A stretch of 5,697 nt of DNA from Casp-actino8 sp046091365 (GTDB taxonomy: Bacteria; Actinomycetota; Acidimicrobiia; Acidimicrobiales; Ilumatobacteraceae), in NCBI GenBank assembly GCA_046091365.1, contig JBJTBM010000059.1, positions 1 through 5,697 of the forward strand. Reading direction: 5' to 3'. The notes under the pieces were generated by a model that was not told where the DNA came from, ran no database searches, and worked only from the letters and a program-made list of their open reading frames with translations. The position numbers were made by a program, and so were the translations under genes. This document shows positions 1 through 5,697 of the stretch, in pieces (the stretch's first letter is position 1; each line of letters opens with the position of its first letter).

Positions 1-90
1 CTAACTTCCGCTGTCGGATCGCGATGCCTCGTCGCTCATAGGTCAACTTCTTGCGACGAACGTGATACTCGATCGACAGTCATGAAGTCA

Positions 91-130
91 TGGGCGCATC
101 TTGGGCGAATGTTGGGCGCACATGGGCGCA
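91..130. repeat. Four helically phased TGGGCG(C/A)A direct repeats
   Basis: The octamer TGGGCGCA occurs at 91-98, 113-120 and 123-130, with a one-base variant TGGGCGAA at 102-109. The unit starts are 11, 11 and 10 bp apart, close to one turn of B-DNA, so every copy faces the same side of the helix. That spacing is typical of cooperative protein binding (arm-type recombinase or excisionase sites, or a repressor array). The binding protein is unknown. The block directly follows the CATGAAGTCATG near-palindrome. Confidence 0.6.
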
Positions 131-142
131 TTCTCGCCAGTT

Positions 143-193
143 GTCCACAGACGTACACAGACCGACGACTTCACGAAGCACCAGTACACAGAC
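143..193. repeat. Three GT(C/A)CACAGAC direct repeats
   Basis: The decamer GTCCACAGAC (143-152) is followed head to tail by GTACACAGAC (153-162), and an exact second copy of the latter lies at 184-193, 31 bp further on. The first copy overlaps TTGTCCACA (141-149), which matches the DnaA-box consensus of high-G+C bacteria. It is the only such box seen here, so an origin is not supported. The repeats lie between the TGGGCGMA array and the 3' end of tRNA-Cys. Their function is unknown. Confidence 0.5.
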
Positions 194-214
194 CAGAACG
201 GACTTCAGCAACAG

Positions 215-286
215 AGGCGACGCTGGGAATCGAACCCAGGTGGAGGGCTTTGCAGGCCCTTGCCTAAACCACTCGGCCACGTCGCC
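215..286 (-). tRNA. tRNA-Cys (anticodon GCA)
   Basis: A full cloverleaf can be drawn on the minus strand. The 7-bp acceptor stem pairs GGCGACG with CGTCGCC (286-280 with 222-216). There is a D arm with a GCC/GGC stem, and a 5-bp anticodon stem AGGGC/GCCCT (260-256 with 248-244) enclosing loop CTGCAAA. The T arm pairs CTGGG with CCCAG (239-235 with 227-223) around loop TTCGATT. The anticodon is GCA (253-251), which reads cysteine codons. The unpaired base after the acceptor stem (215) is U, the discriminator base that identifies cysteine tRNAs. The 3' CCA is not encoded, so it would be added after transcription. The variable loop is short (4 nt), a class I tRNA. Confidence 0.96.
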
Positions 287-317
287 AACCGGGATGGCGA
301 GCCACACCGGAGCCGTC

Positions 318-323
318 ACACTA
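318..323 (-). promoter_or_regulatory. Possible -10 element for tRNA-Cys
   Basis: On the minus strand TAGTGT (323-318) lies about 31 bp upstream of the mature tRNA 5' end, allowing a short leader. No convincing TTGACA-like -35 element is found at the usual distance, so this is only a candidate. Confidence 0.2.
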
Positions 324-387
324 CCCCGCCACCTTCGTTTTTCGGCGAGGGTTCGCCCAGCGGGAAACCCCGTGAGAGACTGCGCAG

Positions 388-1602
388 ATGAAGTCACGCC
401 AGATCAAACACCTCGCCGTCGTCGCCACCATCGGCCTTCTCCTCGCCGCGTGCGGCGGTGACGACTCATCCTCCGGTTCCTCGCCCACCACCGACGACGT
501 GATCACCACCGAGGCCCCGGTCACCGAACCAACAACCACGGAGGCGCCCCGCATCGATGCCTCGCATGCCTATGTCGACGCCGGTCCGTATCCGGTGGGC
601 GTCACGACCCTCACCCTCCCCGCCGGCAATCAAGTGGAGCTCTGGTACCCCGCCGTCGAGGGAACCACCGGCAACGAGTCGTACGACGTGCGTGACTTCG
701 TGCCCGACGCCATCCGTGCCCTTCTCACCGCTGACGTTCCCGCGGTCTACGAGTACGACGCCGGTCGTGATGCCACGGTGGCCGACGGCGAGTTCCCCGT
801 GGTGTTGTTCAGCCACGGCTACAGCGGCATCCGTCTGCAGAGCACCTTCCTCACTGCGCACCTCGCCAGTTGGGGCATGGTCGTTGTCTCCCCCGATCAC
901 TGGTCGCGCGACCTGTACCACGTGCTCAGCGCGCCGGTGGGCGACCGCCAATCCAGCATCGGCGAACTGCTGGCCTCACTTGATCTCATCAGCGCCCAGA
1001 ACACCACCGCGGGCTCCCTCTTCGAGGGTCACATCGACGACTCGCGCGTGGTCGCCGTCGGTCACTCCGCCGGTGGTGGGACCATCGTCGGCGCGGCGTC
1101 GGACGACCGCATCGACGGATACGTCTCGCTGGCTTCGGGCGTGGGATTCACCGCCGAGAACACCACCACGGCTCCGCTGAACCTGCCGAACAAGCCCTCG
1201 TTCTTCATCGCCGGAGCCCTCGACGGTGTCATCTCCGCTCAGAGTGCCACCAAACCTTCGTACGAGGCCGTGCCCGCACCGAGCCGTCTCTGGATCATCG
1301 ACGGTGTCGGCCACAACGGCTTCGACGATTTCTGCACCTTCGGCAACGGCTCGGGAATCATCGGCGTCGCCATGGCCTCGGGCCTCGGACCGTTGCTCGA
1401 GGCCCAGCCCCAGTTGAAGACCCTGGGTGAGGACGGCTGTATCCCACCGGCCGTCGACGTCGACACCAGCTTTCCGATCATCCGCCACGCGGTGACCGCC
1501 CAGATCCGCTTCTGGTTCGGCGACGATCCCGAGCCCGTCGGCATCGGCCCCGACGTGTCCGACAAATACGACTTGGCCGTCGAGATCGCCGAGAAGGGCT
1601 GA
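388..1602 (+). CDS. Secreted lipoprotein alpha/beta hydrolase
   Basis: A 404-residue serine hydrolase anchored outside the cytoplasmic membrane. Residues 1-22 form a lipoprotein signal: basic start (MKSRQIKH), hydrophobic core, and lipobox LAAC with the lipidated cysteine at C22. A Ser/Thr/Glu/Pro-rich linker follows to about residue 55, including two TTEAP units. The catalytic fold then shows HGYSG (143-147, oxyanion region), the nucleophile elbow GHSAG with S227, a probable acid D279 in GALDG, and catalytic H309 in GVGHN. C316 and C351 could form a disulfide, fitting export. The layout resembles PAF-acetylhydrolase, dienelactone hydrolase and bacterial cutinase-like polyesterases; an esterase role is likely but the substrate is unknown. 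The ATG at 388 gives a proper signal peptide, although only a weak GAGAG (374-378) precedes it. The amidohydrolase starts 44 bp downstream on the same strand. Confidence 0.9.
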   Translation: MKSRQIKHLAVVATIGLLLAACGGDDSSSGSSPTTDDVITTEAPVTEPTTTEAPRIDASHAYVDAGPYPVGVTTLTLPAGNQVELWYPAVEGTTGNESYDVRDFVPDAIRALLTADVPAVYEYDAGRDATVADGEFPVVLFSHGYSGIRLQSTFLTAHLASWGMVVVSPDHWSRDLYHVLSAPVGDRQSSIGELLASLDLISAQNTTAGSLFEGHIDDSRVVAVGHSAGGGTIVGAASDDRIDGYVSLASGVGFTAENTTTAPLNLPNKPSFFIAGALDGVISAQSATKPSYEAVPAPSRLWIIDGVGHNGFDDFCTFGNGSGIIGVAMASGLGPLLEAQPQLKTLGEDGCIPPAVDVDTSFPIIRHAVTAQIRFWFGDDPEPVGIGPDVSDKYDLAVEIAEKG

Positions 1603-1636
1603 CCGACACCTCGCACGGGGTGACACACTGGGAGTC

Positions 1637-1643
1637 GGAGGGG
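1637..1643 (+). promoter_or_regulatory. Ribosome binding site fixing the amidohydrolase start
   Basis: GGAGGGG ends 3 nt before the ATG at 1647, with the GGAGG core spaced 5 nt from it. This supports 1647 over the in-frame GTG at 1620, which would add nine residues (MTHWESEGI) translated through the ribosome binding site itself. Confidence 0.8.
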
Positions 1644-1646
1644 ATC

Positions 1647-3314
1647 ATGTCCAACACCATCGTCATCCGCAACGGTTTGGTCGTCGACGGCACCGGTGCG
1701 CCGGGTCGAGTCACCGATGTGGCACTACGCGACGACCGCATCGTGGCCATCGGCGACGGTCTCGACGGCGAGGAGGAGATCGACGCCACCGGCCGAGTGG
1801 TGGCCCCTGGCTTCATCGACATCCACACGCATTACGACGCCCAGGTGTTCTGGGATCCGGCGCTCACGCCGTCGTGCTTCCACGGCGTCACCACCGTGGT
1901 GGCGGGCAACTGTGGCTTCACCATCGCCCCCACCCGCGCCGGCGACCGCGATCTGATCGCGCGCACGATGGAAAAGGTCGAGGACATGGATCCGGCGACG
2001 CTCAACGCCGGCATCCCGTGGGAGTTCGAATCGTTCGGTGAGTACCTGAGCGCTGTCGAGCGCCGGGGAACAACGCTCAACTTCGCCTCCTACATCGGCC
2101 ACACCGCCCTGCGCATCTTCGTGATGGGTGACGAGGCAGTCGGACGCGTGGCCACCGACCAGGAGATAAAGCGCATGTCCGACATCGTCCGCGAGGCGAT
2201 GAACGACGGCGCTGCCGGGTTCGCCTCCAGTTTCGCTGTCACCCACCGAGGCGCCGATGGTCAGCCCATCCCCAGCCGTTGGGCCGACCGTCGTGAGATC
2301 GACGCTTTGTGCACGGCTGTCGGTGATTCGGGACGCGGGGTCATCGGCGTGAACGGCGGCGAGAACCTCACGCTCCCCGACTGTTACGAACTGCAACCGC
2401 GCATCGGCGCCCCCATCACCTACACCGCGCTGCTCACCACCGCACAGGGCACGCATCTGAAGGCGGCCGAGATCCACCGCGCCGGTGTGGCGCGCGGCGT
2501 CGACGTCTGGCCGCAGGTGTCCTGTCGACCACTGTCCTTCTCGCAAACCATGGTCGAACCGTTCACCCTGAACATCAATCCGGTCTTCGCCGAACTGATG
2601 CCGAAGTCCCTCGACGAGCGCCACGCGGCGTACTCCGACCCCGCGTGGCGCGAGCGCGCGGTCGCCTTCTGGGCGTCGGGCCAGGTGCTCAGTCCACGCT
2701 GGGACGCCTTCGAGATCATGGATGCTCCCGCTTCGCCCGAGATGGTCGGACGCCGAGTGGCCGACATCGCCGCCGAGATGGACCGGGCCCCATTCGACGC
2801 ACTGCTCGATCTCACCCTGCGCGAGGCCGACCTCAAGTTGCGCGTCAAGGCCCTTCTCGCAAACGACGACGTCGACGGCATCACGATGTTGCTGAACACC
2901 GAACAATGCACCCTCGGACTGTCCGATGCCGGGGCTCACGTCGGACAGTTGTGTGACGCGGTGTTGCCCACCGACCTGCTCGGTGTCTGGGTGCGCGAAC
3001 GCCGGGCACTCACACTCGAGCAGGCCGTCAACAAGCTCACCAAGGTGCAGGCCGAACTTTTCGGATTCGCCGATCGGGGCGTGTTGCGTCCCGGCGCTTT
3101 CGCCGACGTCGTGGTTTTCGACCCCTCCACGGTCGCACCCGGACCGGTCAACCGGGTGCGCGACTTTCCGGCCGACGGCGAGCGACTCACGGCCGACCAA
3201 CCGACCGGCATGCATCATCTCTTCGTCAACGGCGTCGAGGTCGTGCGCGACGGACGGCTGCTCGAGCCCGATCGGCGCCCGGGCCGCCTGGTGAAGCCCG
3301 GCCCGCGCGGCTAG
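1647..3314 (+). CDS. Amidohydrolase, N-acyl-D-amino-acid deacylase-like
   Basis: A 555-residue cytoplasmic metal-dependent hydrolase of the amidohydrolase superfamily, on the D-aminoacylase branch (COG3653 type). The N-terminal beta-sandwich segment (VVDGTGAP, 12-19) leads to the metal site HTHYD (H60, H62, D64). GNCG with C89, the cysteine metal ligand typical of D-aminoacylases, follows, then GHTALR (H152). LSDAGAH (425-431) supplies the catalytic aspartate D427. The C-terminal part (about 475-550) rebuilds the small domain with RPGAFADVVVFDP and the VNGVEVVRDGR strand. At the places where classical D-aminoacylases carry two further metal histidines, this protein reads GVNGGEN (234-240) and ITYTALL (257-263), so the metal site may be reduced. 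Hydrolysis of an amide or similar C-N bond is likely, but the substrate is unknown and deacylation of D-amino acids should not be assumed. It is probably co-transcribed with the lipoprotein hydrolase, and its end overlaps the P450 stop codon. Confidence 0.92.
   Translation: MSNTIVIRNGLVVDGTGAPGRVTDVALRDDRIVAIGDGLDGEEEIDATGRVVAPGFIDIHTHYDAQVFWDPALTPSCFHGVTTVVAGNCGFTIAPTRAGDRDLIARTMEKVEDMDPATLNAGIPWEFESFGEYLSAVERRGTTLNFASYIGHTALRIFVMGDEAVGRVATDQEIKRMSDIVREAMNDGAAGFASSFAVTHRGADGQPIPSRWADRREIDALCTAVGDSGRGVIGVNGGENLTLPDCYELQPRIGAPITYTALLTTAQGTHLKAAEIHRAGVARGVDVWPQVSCRPLSFSQTMVEPFTLNINPVFAELMPKSLDERHAAYSDPAWRERAVAFWASGQVLSPRWDAFEIMDAPASPEMVGRRVADIAAEMDRAPFDALLDLTLREADLKLRVKALLANDDVDGITMLLNTEQCTLGLSDAGAHVGQLCDAVLPTDLLGVWVRERRALTLEQAVNKLTKVQAELFGFADRGVLRPGAFADVVVFDPSTVAPGPVNRVRDFPADGERLTADQPTGMHHLFVNGVEVVRDGRLLEPDRRPGRLVKPGPRG
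3280..3305. terminator. GC-only stem-loop at the convergent gene ends
   Basis: CGGGCCG (3280-3286) can pair with CGGCCCG (3299-3305) to give a 7-bp all-G/C stem with a 12-nt loop. It lies inside the last codons of the amidohydrolase, just before the shared stop codons. No U-tract follows on either strand, so if it terminates transcription it would be of the U-less type proposed for actinobacteria. G+C-rich coding DNA forms such stems by chance, so this is tentative. Confidence 0.3.
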
Positions 3315-4567
3315 CGCATCGAGTACGACACGGGCAGAGTCTTCAGACCACCCACGAAGATCGTCTTCATCCATTTCGGGTCGCCGGCCAACTCGATGTG
3401 GTCGAGTCGGGGCAGGAGTTCCTTGAAGAACGCCTTCAACTCCATTCGGGCCAACATCGCGCCCAAGCAGTAATGCACGCCGAAACCGAAGGCCAGATGT
3501 TTGTTGGGGGAACGACCGACGTTGAAGACGTAGGGGTCGACGAAAGCTTCCTCGTCGCGGTTGCCCGAGGGATACGACAACAGGACCGACTGTCCGGCCC
3601 GGATGGTCTTGTCGCGCAGTCTGTAGTCCTCGGTGGCGGTGCGCATGAAGTGCTTCACTGGCGTCACCCAGCGGATCATCTCGTCGACCGCGGTGTTCAG
3701 CAGGCTCGGATCGTCCTTCAACCGACGCAACTGCTCGGGATTCTCCATGAGAGCGTGCAGTCCGCCGGCCATGGCCGAAGCAGTGGTGTCGTGCCCGGCG
3801 GTGGCGGTGATGACGTAGTAACCGATGGTCTGCATCATCGTGAGTTCCTCGCCGTCGATGCGGGCGTTGGCCACCACCGAGGCCATGTCATCGGTGGGGT
3901 TGGCGCGACGTTCCTCGGTGAGGCGGGTGAAGTATGCGAAGAAGTCCTGGATCACGGCCAGGATGTCGGTCGGATCACCACCGCGCTGCATGTCCTCATC
4001 GGCCGCTCCGAACAACTCTTGGGTCAGTTTCAACATTCGCGGGTAGTCACTCTCGGGTAGACCGAGAATCGACAGGATCACGTTCAACGGCATGAACATG
4101 GCGATGTCGCGCGCGAAGTCGCACGATCCACCCATGTCGGCCATCTTGTCCACGTATCGCTTCGCGTAGTCGGCCAATAGCCCCTCGAGCTTGGCCAGGT
4201 TCTTCGGCAGGAACCACTCCTGGGTAACACCGCGCAGATCACGGTGCTCGGGATCATCGACGTGGATGAGGGTGCGCAAGAGGCCACCACCCTCGGCCGC
4301 CCGAGCATCATCTTCCATGCTTCCCAACACCGGGCGCGGCTCGTTCAGGAAGATCTGGTTCTTCGCCTCGATCTCGAAGACGTCGGCCGACTTGGTGATG
4401 GCCCAGAAAGAGTTGAAGCCCACGCCGTGGCTGTCGACCCAGTGCACCGGGTCCTCGCGTCGTAACATCGCACAGGCGCGGTGGAAATAGTCCTCGTCGG
4501 CGTAGGCGGTCGGGTCCACGAAGACATAACCAGCCTCTTCGACGTTCTTCGGTACACGACCCTGCAT
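3311..4567 (-). CDS. Cytochrome P450, CYP108 (P450terp)-like
   Basis: A 418-residue soluble haem-thiolate monooxygenase, close in length to P450terp. It inserts one oxygen atom into an organic substrate using electrons from a ferredoxin and its reductase. Visible motifs are the C-helix region HVDDPEHR (102-109), the I-helix oxygen-activation motif AGHDTT (257-262), the K-helix ExxR (E296, R299), and the haem loop FGFGVHYCLG (360-369) with ligand C367. Segments such as LLSYPSGNRDEE, KLTQELFG and FVGGLKTLPV are strongly reminiscent of CYP108A1 of the Pseudomonas terpineol pathway; this comparison is from memory and suggests a terpenoid or alkyl substrate without proving it. There is no transmembrane anchor. 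The frame is open back to 4666, but GAGGGGG sits 5 nt before the ATG at 4567 and the upstream ATGs lack a site. It is divergent from the dioxygenase gene and converges on the amidohydrolase. No redox partner is in the window. Confidence 0.95.
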   Translation of the reverse strand: MQGRVPKNVEEAGYVFVDPTAYADEDYFHRACAMLRREDPVHWVDSHGVGFNSFWAITKSADVFEIEAKNQIFLNEPRPVLGSMEDDARAAEGGGLLRTLIHVDDPEHRDLRGVTQEWFLPKNLAKLEGLLADYAKRYVDKMADMGGSCDFARDIAMFMPLNVILSILGLPESDYPRMLKLTQELFGAADEDMQRGGDPTDILAVIQDFFAYFTRLTEERRANPTDDMASVVANARIDGEELTMMQTIGYYVITATAGHDTTASAMAGGLHALMENPEQLRRLKDDPSLLNTAVDEMIRWVTPVKHFMRTATEDYRLRDKTIRAGQSVLLSYPSGNRDEEAFVDPYVFNVGRSPNKHLAFGFGVHYCLGAMLARMELKAFFKELLPRLDHIELAGDPKWMKTIFVGGLKTLPVSYSMR

Positions 4568-4572
4568 GTGAT

Positions 4573-4579
4573 CCCCCTC
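4573..4579 (-). promoter_or_regulatory. Ribosome binding site fixing the P450 start
   Basis: On the minus strand GAGGGGG (4579-4573) is followed by 5 nt and the ATG at 4567. Alternative ATGs upstream (4666, 4594, 4591) have no comparable purine tract, so the 33-residue longer protein is unlikely. Flanking GTGA/TCAC bases (4568-4571 and 4578-4581) could place part of this site in a small hairpin, although four base pairs is weak. Confidence 0.8.
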
Positions 4580-4681
4580 ACGGTCGGACATCATTGTGTC
4601 GCATCGGCGGTGAAGGAAAAGGGGTCCGAAGTCCGTTGCCCCAGGGCCGTGGGTCCCATAGACCACCGTCGTCCGTGTAGG

Positions 4682-4704
4682 GTTTCTGACGGGTCGTCAG
4701 AAAC
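4682..4704. promoter_or_regulatory. Perfect 10-bp inverted repeat, probable repressor operator
   Basis: GTTTCTGACG (4682-4691) and CGTCAGAAAC (4695-4704) are exact reverse complements separated by GGT. A 23-bp site with 10-bp arms and a 3-bp spacer is well suited to a dimeric helix-turn-helix regulator, and TGACG-N3-CGTCA cores are common in actinobacterial TetR-family operators. It begins on the candidate -10 TAGGGT and ends 4 bp before the dioxygenase ribosome binding site (GGAGG, 4709-4713). A bound protein there would block transcription of the dioxygenase, and possibly of the P450. It could alternatively form an mRNA hairpin just ahead of that site. The regulator gene is not in the window. 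Confidence 0.75.
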
Positions 4705-4721
4705 GACCGGAGGGGAGAGCC

Positions 4722-5697
4722 ATGAGCACCACCGAACGCGCGCCGACGGCCCACGCCGACATCGTCGCCACCCGCGACCCGGGGGCCCACATCACCCAGG
4801 ACCGCATCATGTTGCGCGGCAAGCGCGTCGGCCCCATCTTGCACCTGGCCGAAGAGCGGGCGCGCTTGGCGGCGCTCGAATGGCAACACTTAGAGGTGGA
4901 GCGTCTCGGGGCCACCATTGGCGCCGTGCTGCACGGCGTCAACCTTTGCGGACCCCTCTCCGACGAGGTCATCACCGAGATCCGTCGTGCGTTGCACGAG
5001 TACAAGGTGATCTTCTTCCGTGATCAGCCGCTGACCGCCGATCAACACGTGGCCTTCGCCCGACGTTTCGGTGATCTCGAGATCCATCCGTTCATCCCTT
5101 CCAACACCGGCGCCCCCGAACTGGTCCGCTTCGAGAAGTCCTTCGACGTGAAGGGGTACGAGAACACCTGGCACCACGACGTGACATGGCGCGAGACCCC
5201 GAGCATGGGTGCGATCCTCCACGGGGTGCACGTGCCCGAATCCGGGGGCGACACCCTCTTCTCCGACATGTACGCGGCCTACGAGGGGCTGACCGAGGAG
5301 AACCGGGAATTCGTCGACTCCCACGACGCCGAGCACGACTTCATGCTCTCGTTCGGTCGTCAGGTGAGTCCCGACCAAATGGCCGAGATGCGTCTGAAGT
5401 ATCCGCTCGTCGTGCATCCGCTGTCGGCCACGCACCCGGCCACCGGCCGTCGACACCTGTACGTGAACCCCATCTTCACCAGCCGCATCCTCGGCGTCGA
5501 TCACGAGACCAGCGAACGCAAGCTCGCCGAACTCTGGAACGAGAGCGACAACGTCGAATACCAGTGCCGTTTCCACTGGGAGAAGGATTCGGTCGCCTTT
5601 TGGGACAACCGCGCGTGCCAGCACTACGCCAGCAGCGACTACTGGCCCGAGATCCGCATCATGGAGCGGGCCAGTATCACGGGCGGACGTCCCGTTC
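4722..5697 (+). CDS. TauD/TfdA-family Fe(II)/2-oxoglutarate dioxygenase (3' end cut)
   Basis: 325 codons are present before the window ends without a stop. By comparison with E. coli TauD, whose tail follows the same RATI-type strand, only a few residues are missing. The enzyme would couple 2-oxoglutarate decarboxylation to hydroxylation of a substrate in the cytoplasm. Iron ligands are H151 and D153 in WHHDVTW and H301 in WDNRACQHYA. The 2-oxoglutarate-binding arginine is R312, eleven residues after H301 as in TauD (H255/R266), followed by R316 (TauD R270). The first ~55 residues are an extension absent from TauD; the family fold begins near VERLGATIGAVLHGV (59-73). TauD sulfonate-binding H70 aligns with H122, but Y73 and N95 align with I125 and E147, so taurine itself is doubtful. 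The start at ATG 4722 has GGAGG (4709-4713) 8 nt upstream. It is divergent from the P450 and lies just behind the inverted-repeat operator. Confidence 0.93.
   Translation, partial: MSTTERAPTAHADIVATRDPGAHITQDRIMLRGKRVGPILHLAEERARLAALEWQHLEVERLGATIGAVLHGVNLCGPLSDEVITEIRRALHEYKVIFFRDQPLTADQHVAFARRFGDLEIHPFIPSNTGAPELVRFEKSFDVKGYENTWHHDVTWRETPSMGAILHGVHVPESGGDTLFSDMYAAYEGLTEENREFVDSHDAEHDFMLSFGRQVSPDQMAEMRLKYPLVVHPLSATHPATGRRHLYVNPIFTSRILGVDHETSERKLAELWNESDNVEYQCRFHWEKDSVAFWDNRACQHYASSDYWPEIRIMERASITGGRPV

Larger units (their letters stand above)
1..214. other. Non-coding, repeat-bearing region downstream of tRNA-Cys
   Basis: No reading frame here has a start codon, a ribosome binding site and a protein-like sequence together. 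Frames that stay open rightward run straight into the tRNA gene and are not credible. What the stretch does hold is a 12-bp near-palindrome CATGAAGTCATG (81-92, arms CATGA/TCATG), four phased TGGGCGMA repeats (91-130) and three GTMCACAGAC repeats (143-193). A CTTC-AC-GAAG inverted repeat also lies at 169-178. No T-tract or clear hairpin marks a terminator for the tRNA. The location beyond the tRNA 3' end is where integrative elements commonly insert, but no recombinase gene is visible. Confidence 0.5.
4568..4721. promoter_or_regulatory. Divergent promoter region, P450 and dioxygenase
   Basis: These 154 bp separate the two divergent start codons and must hold both promoters. Rightward, TAGGGT (4678-4683) is a plausible actinobacterial -10 element with no good -35. 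An alternative is TTGCCC (4636-4641) with a weak TAGACC (4659-4664) at 17-bp spacing. For the leftward gene no element stands out. The main feature is the inverted repeat at 4682-4704. Confidence 0.6.

Noticed and set aside
2..79. Minus-strand frame of 26 codons (LSIEYHVRRKKL...) open to the left edge
   Set aside because: It is rich in basic residues and could be the start of a DNA-binding protein, but it is short, has no ATG or GTG and no clear ribosome binding site. Only a TTG at 46-44 could start it. Not enough to call a gene.
141..149. TTGTCCACA as part of a replication origin
   Set aside because: It is a single box with no cluster, no AT-rich unwinding region and no dnaA or dnaN nearby.
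91..193. CRISPR-like array
   Set aside because: The repeats are only 8-10 bp with 2-21 bp gaps and no spacer regularity or cas genes, so they look like binding sites rather than CRISPR.
80..397. Small open frames on both strands across the tRNA gene
   Set aside because: They translate through the tRNA-Cys cloverleaf, so they are artefacts of structured RNA sequence.
976..1626. Minus-strand open frame of 216 codons opposite the lipoprotein hydrolase
   Set aside because: Shadow of the real gene, with no motif and no independent ribosome binding evidence.
1725..3374. Very long minus-strand open frame (549 codons) opposite the amidohydrolase
   Set aside because: It is antisense to a well-recognised enzyme, has no recognisable domain, and its composition is what a shadow frame of G+C-rich codons gives. 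It also overlaps the end of the P450 gene.
4890..5624. Minus-strand open frame of 244 codons inside the dioxygenase gene
   Set aside because: The plus strand carries the complete Fe(II)/2-oxoglutarate motif set, so the antisense frame is a by-product of codon bias.

Overview
The window is G+C-rich, with strong GGAGG-type ribosome binding sites and a lipoprotein plus catabolic-enzyme repertoire. This suggests a high-G+C actinobacterium, perhaps an Acidimicrobiia-like lineage; that assignment is an inference from style and gene content, not from a marker gene. It holds one tRNA gene, three complete protein genes and one gene cut by the right edge.

Layout: positions 1-214 contain no convincing gene. 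They hold two groups of short direct repeats lying just past the 3' end of a leftward tRNA-Cys(GCA) gene (215-286). Rightward from 388 are a secreted lipoprotein alpha/beta hydrolase (388-1602) and, 44 bp later, an amidohydrolase of the N-acyl-D-amino-acid deacylase type (1647-3314). These two may be co-transcribed. A cytochrome P450 resembling CYP108 (P450terp) runs leftward (3311-4567). Its stop codon overlaps that of the amidohydrolase in a shared CTAG. Divergent from the P450, across a 154-bp control region, is a TauD/TfdA-type Fe(II)/2-oxoglutarate dioxygenase (4722 to beyond 5697).

How they may work together: the P450 and the dioxygenase are both C-H oxidising enzymes. They share a divergent promoter region that carries a perfect 10-bp inverted repeat, which looks like a dimeric repressor operator of the TetR kind. 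The simplest reading is a small regulated catabolic locus that hydroxylates and then hydrolyses an organic substrate. The substrate cannot be named from the sequence, and no ferredoxin, reductase, transporter or regulator gene lies inside the window. I do not see a clearly new defence or mobile system. The most unexplained DNA is the repeat-rich segment beside tRNA-Cys (81-194), which would fit an integration junction or a protein-binding array, and the operator at 4682-4704.
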